From: Dactylosporangium sp. AC04546
GTDB lineage: Bacteria; Actinomycetota; Actinomycetes; Mycobacteriales; Micromonosporaceae
Length of the DNA: 64,000 nucleotides
NCBI RefSeq assembly: GCF_022095675.1
Contig: NZ_JAHYSG010000021.1
Location: forward strand, 1-64,000
Direction: 5' to 3'
Shown: positions 63,472 through 64,000 of the stretch, piece by piece
How the letters are laid out: every line of letters begins with the position of its first letter
How positions within the stretch are numbered: the stretch's first letter is position 1
Translations under genes and position numbers: made by a program
The notes under the pieces: model-generated
Told to the model about the DNA's origin: nothing
Database searches by the model: none
The model's input: only the letters and a program-made list of their open reading frames with translations

Positions 63472-64000
63472 ATGCGTCTCCGCCTGCTCGCCGTGCTCGT
63501 CGTCGCAGTGCTGGCCGGCCTCACCGGACCCGCGCTGCCGGCGAGCGCGGCGGCCACCACCCCCGTCCGGTTCGTCGACATCCAGGGCGACGGCGTCACG
63601 CTCAAGGCCAACGTCGTCGCGCCGGCCGCCGCCGGCCGCTACCCCGCGATCGTGTTCCCGTCCAGCTGGGGGCTCAACGACCTGGAGTACCTCGCCCAGG
63701 CCACCGCGTTCGCCCAGCGCGGCTACGTCGTCGTCTCCTACACGCCGCGCGGCTGGTGGTCGTCCGGCGGCGAGATCGACACCGCCGGGCCGCGCGACCT
63801 CGCCGACCTGTCCCGGGTCATCGACTGGACGATCGCGAACACCGCCACCGACCCGGCCCGCATCGGGGCGGCCGGCGTCTCGTACGGCGCCGGGATCAGC
63901 CTGCTCGGCGCGGCCGCCGACCGCCGGATCCGCGCCGTCGCCATGATGAGCGGCTGGACCGACCTGGTCTACTCGCTCTACGGCGACAACACCCGCCACC
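63472..64000 (+). CDS. Secreted alpha/beta hydrolase, CocE/S15-like (3' partial)
   Basis: The frame starts at ATG 63472 behind GAGGAGG and runs off the right edge after 176 codons. A signal peptide (LLAVLVVAVLAGLTGPALPA, cleavage near SAAA) is followed by an alpha/beta hydrolase domain: PAIVFPSSWGLNDLEYLAQA, RGYVVVSYTPRGWWSSGG and the nucleophile elbow GVSYGAGIS. It resembles X-Pro dipeptidyl-peptidase/CocE-type acyl hydrolases. A TACGCT at 63437 may be its -10 box. Confidence 0.88.
   Translation, partial: MRLRLLAVLVVAVLAGLTGPALPASAAATTPVRFVDIQGDGVTLKANVVAPAAAGRYPAIVFPSSWGLNDLEYLAQATAFAQRGYVVVSYTPRGWWSSGGEIDTAGPRDLADLSRVIDWTIANTATDPARIGAAGVSYGAGISLLGAAADRRIRAVAMMSGWTDLVYSLYGDNTRH

Overview
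The window is chromosomal DNA from a very GC-rich actinomycete (over 70 % G+C by eye, strong G/C third-position bias, many GTG starts). Micromonosporaceae is my best guess, from gene content alone. From about 3 to 43 kb the backbone follows, from memory, the Mycobacterium tuberculosis order Rv1691 to Rv1713: TPR protein, HAD phosphatase, small protein, tlyA, nadK, recN, steA, steB/mctB, pyrG, Nudix, xerD, parA-like, scpA, scpB, pseudouridine synthase, cmk, der. No tRNA, rRNA, CRISPR array, prophage or insertion sequence was recognised. No gene-free stretch exceeds about 300 bases.

Layout. 3-7967: end of the TPR gene with an unusual Arg/Gly/Asp repeat and an acidic tail, HAD phosphatase, SCP2 and phasin-like proteins, tlyA-nadK-recN. 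8088-9000: DedA membrane protein and a one-domain PASTA protein. 9193-17160: steA-steB, then a tightly packed block (degenerate MraY/WecA-like protein, MurJ-like flippase, GT4 glycosyltransferase, polytopic protein with an alkaline-phosphatase-like domain) that looks like a surface glycopolymer assembly module. 17293-19999: pyrG, Nudix, hotdog thioesterase. 19983-24830: accessory genes (SDR, lipoprotein, ArfB, anti-sigma kinase, YchJ-like, AraC, DUF1772, ricin-type lectin). 24984-27067: ald and xerD. 27006-32328: FAD monooxygenase/TetR divergent pair, small Gly/Lys protein, SigE-family sigma factor with a membrane partner, Ser/Thr kinase. 32498-36782: parA-like, scpA, scpB, pseudouridine synthase. 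36860-40929: DrrAB-type exporter with a divergent WYL regulator, FMN reductase with a divergent MarR. 41005-43076: cmk-der.

After der the content is accessory: membrane proteins, an MBL-Rieske fusion, a YjbR protein, Hsp20 under a HAIR operator, a protease-MoxR-DUF58-VWA-VWA operon, an ArsR-MFS pair, a secreted S37 peptidase, a LAL-type LuxR regulator, a TetR-cyclase-ThDP enzyme-DUF1861 cluster, and the start of a secreted alpha/beta hydrolase.

Two themes recur. First, at least fourteen starts have a TANNNT -10 hexamer ending 6 to 8 bases before the ATG/GTG with no Shine-Dalgarno sequence, which predicts leaderless mRNAs. Second, divergent regulator/target pairs carry clear palindromic operators. 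A long palindromic element also occurs twice (36.8 and 46.0 kb). Starts were chosen from ribosome-binding sites, leaderless promoters and family N-termini, so several genes are shorter than their maximal open frame.
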